Of a DNA stretch of 15,184 nucleotides, positions 15,130 through 15,184 are shown one piece after another. The notes under the pieces are model-generated. The model saw only the letters and a program-made list of their open reading frames with translations. It was not told the DNA's origin and did no database searches. The stretch comes from Candidatus Babeliales bacterium (GTDB lineage Bacteria; Babelota; Babeliae; Babelales; CAIQNR01), in contig JAIPGS010000011.1 of assembly GCA_021735725.1 (NCBI GenBank), forward strand, positions 1-15,184, written 5' to 3'. Every line of letters begins with the position of its first letter. The first letter of the stretch is position 1. A program made the translations under genes and the position numbers.

Positions 15130-15184
15130 GAATTAAAAAAATATAAAAAATATATTTTTTCATGACAACTACCACAAAGTTTTT

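Noticed and set aside
15162..15184. ATG at 15162 as the start of a divergent plus-strand gene
   Set aside because: Only 7 codons are visible before the edge and no ribosome binding site precedes it.
1..15184. tRNA, rRNA, CRISPR, insertion sequence or attachment site
   Set aside because: No cloverleaf, repeat-spacer array, transposase or integrase sequence was recognised on either strand by eye; a covariance-model scan was not possible.

Overview
The window is AT-rich bacterial DNA that is densely coded on both strands. It mixes housekeeping genes (ribosomal protein S1, nucleoside diphosphate kinase, glutamate racemase, NusB, EF-P, serine hydroxymethyltransferase) with several small predicted exported proteins of no clear family, one of them a eukaryotic-like protein kinase with a signal peptide. 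That mixture, with A/T homopolymers and strong AAGGAG ribosome binding sites, suggests a reduced-genome, host-associated bacterium. My best guess is Candidatus Dependentiae (TM6/Babeliae), inferred from style and not from any marker gene. No tRNA, rRNA, CRISPR array or insertion sequence was recognised.

Layout. (1) 1-2112: the N-terminal part of an exported protein (minus strand, cut by the left edge), then a NUDIX-type phosphoesterase and an unrecognised multi-pass membrane protein (plus). (2) 2298-4594: rpsA and ndk, separated by 4 bases and closed by a clear hairpin terminator. (3) 4620-7323: an exported kinase-like protein (minus) and an exported alpha/beta hydrolase (plus) diverge from a 222-base gap. 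The hydrolase frame runs 227 bases out of frame into murI. (4) 7325-9110, minus strand: efp, nusB and another exported unknown form an operon behind a good sigma-70-type promoter. (5) 9310-11379, plus strand: glyA and a CmcI/rhamnosyl-O-methyltransferase-family gene. (6) 11429-14952, minus strand: a nucleotide-sugar dehydrogenase homologue and a fused two-domain oxidoreductase, overlapping by ATGA. A 20-bp perfect hairpin separates regions 5 and 6.

How they fit together. Regions 1-4 serve translation, nucleotide pools and peptidoglycan precursor supply, with exported accessory proteins interleaved. Regions 5-6 look like the edge of a surface-polysaccharide or glycan-modification locus continuing past the right edge: sugar-nucleotide oxidoreductases plus a sugar O-methyltransferase-type protein.

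Most worth a second look are: the dehydrogenase homologue, which keeps its fold motifs but has lost the catalytic Cys and several active-site residues; the long out-of-frame hydrolase/murI overlap; the signal-peptide-bearing kinase with its duplicated Shine-Dalgarno; and an EF-P with Arg at the tip of its modification loop.
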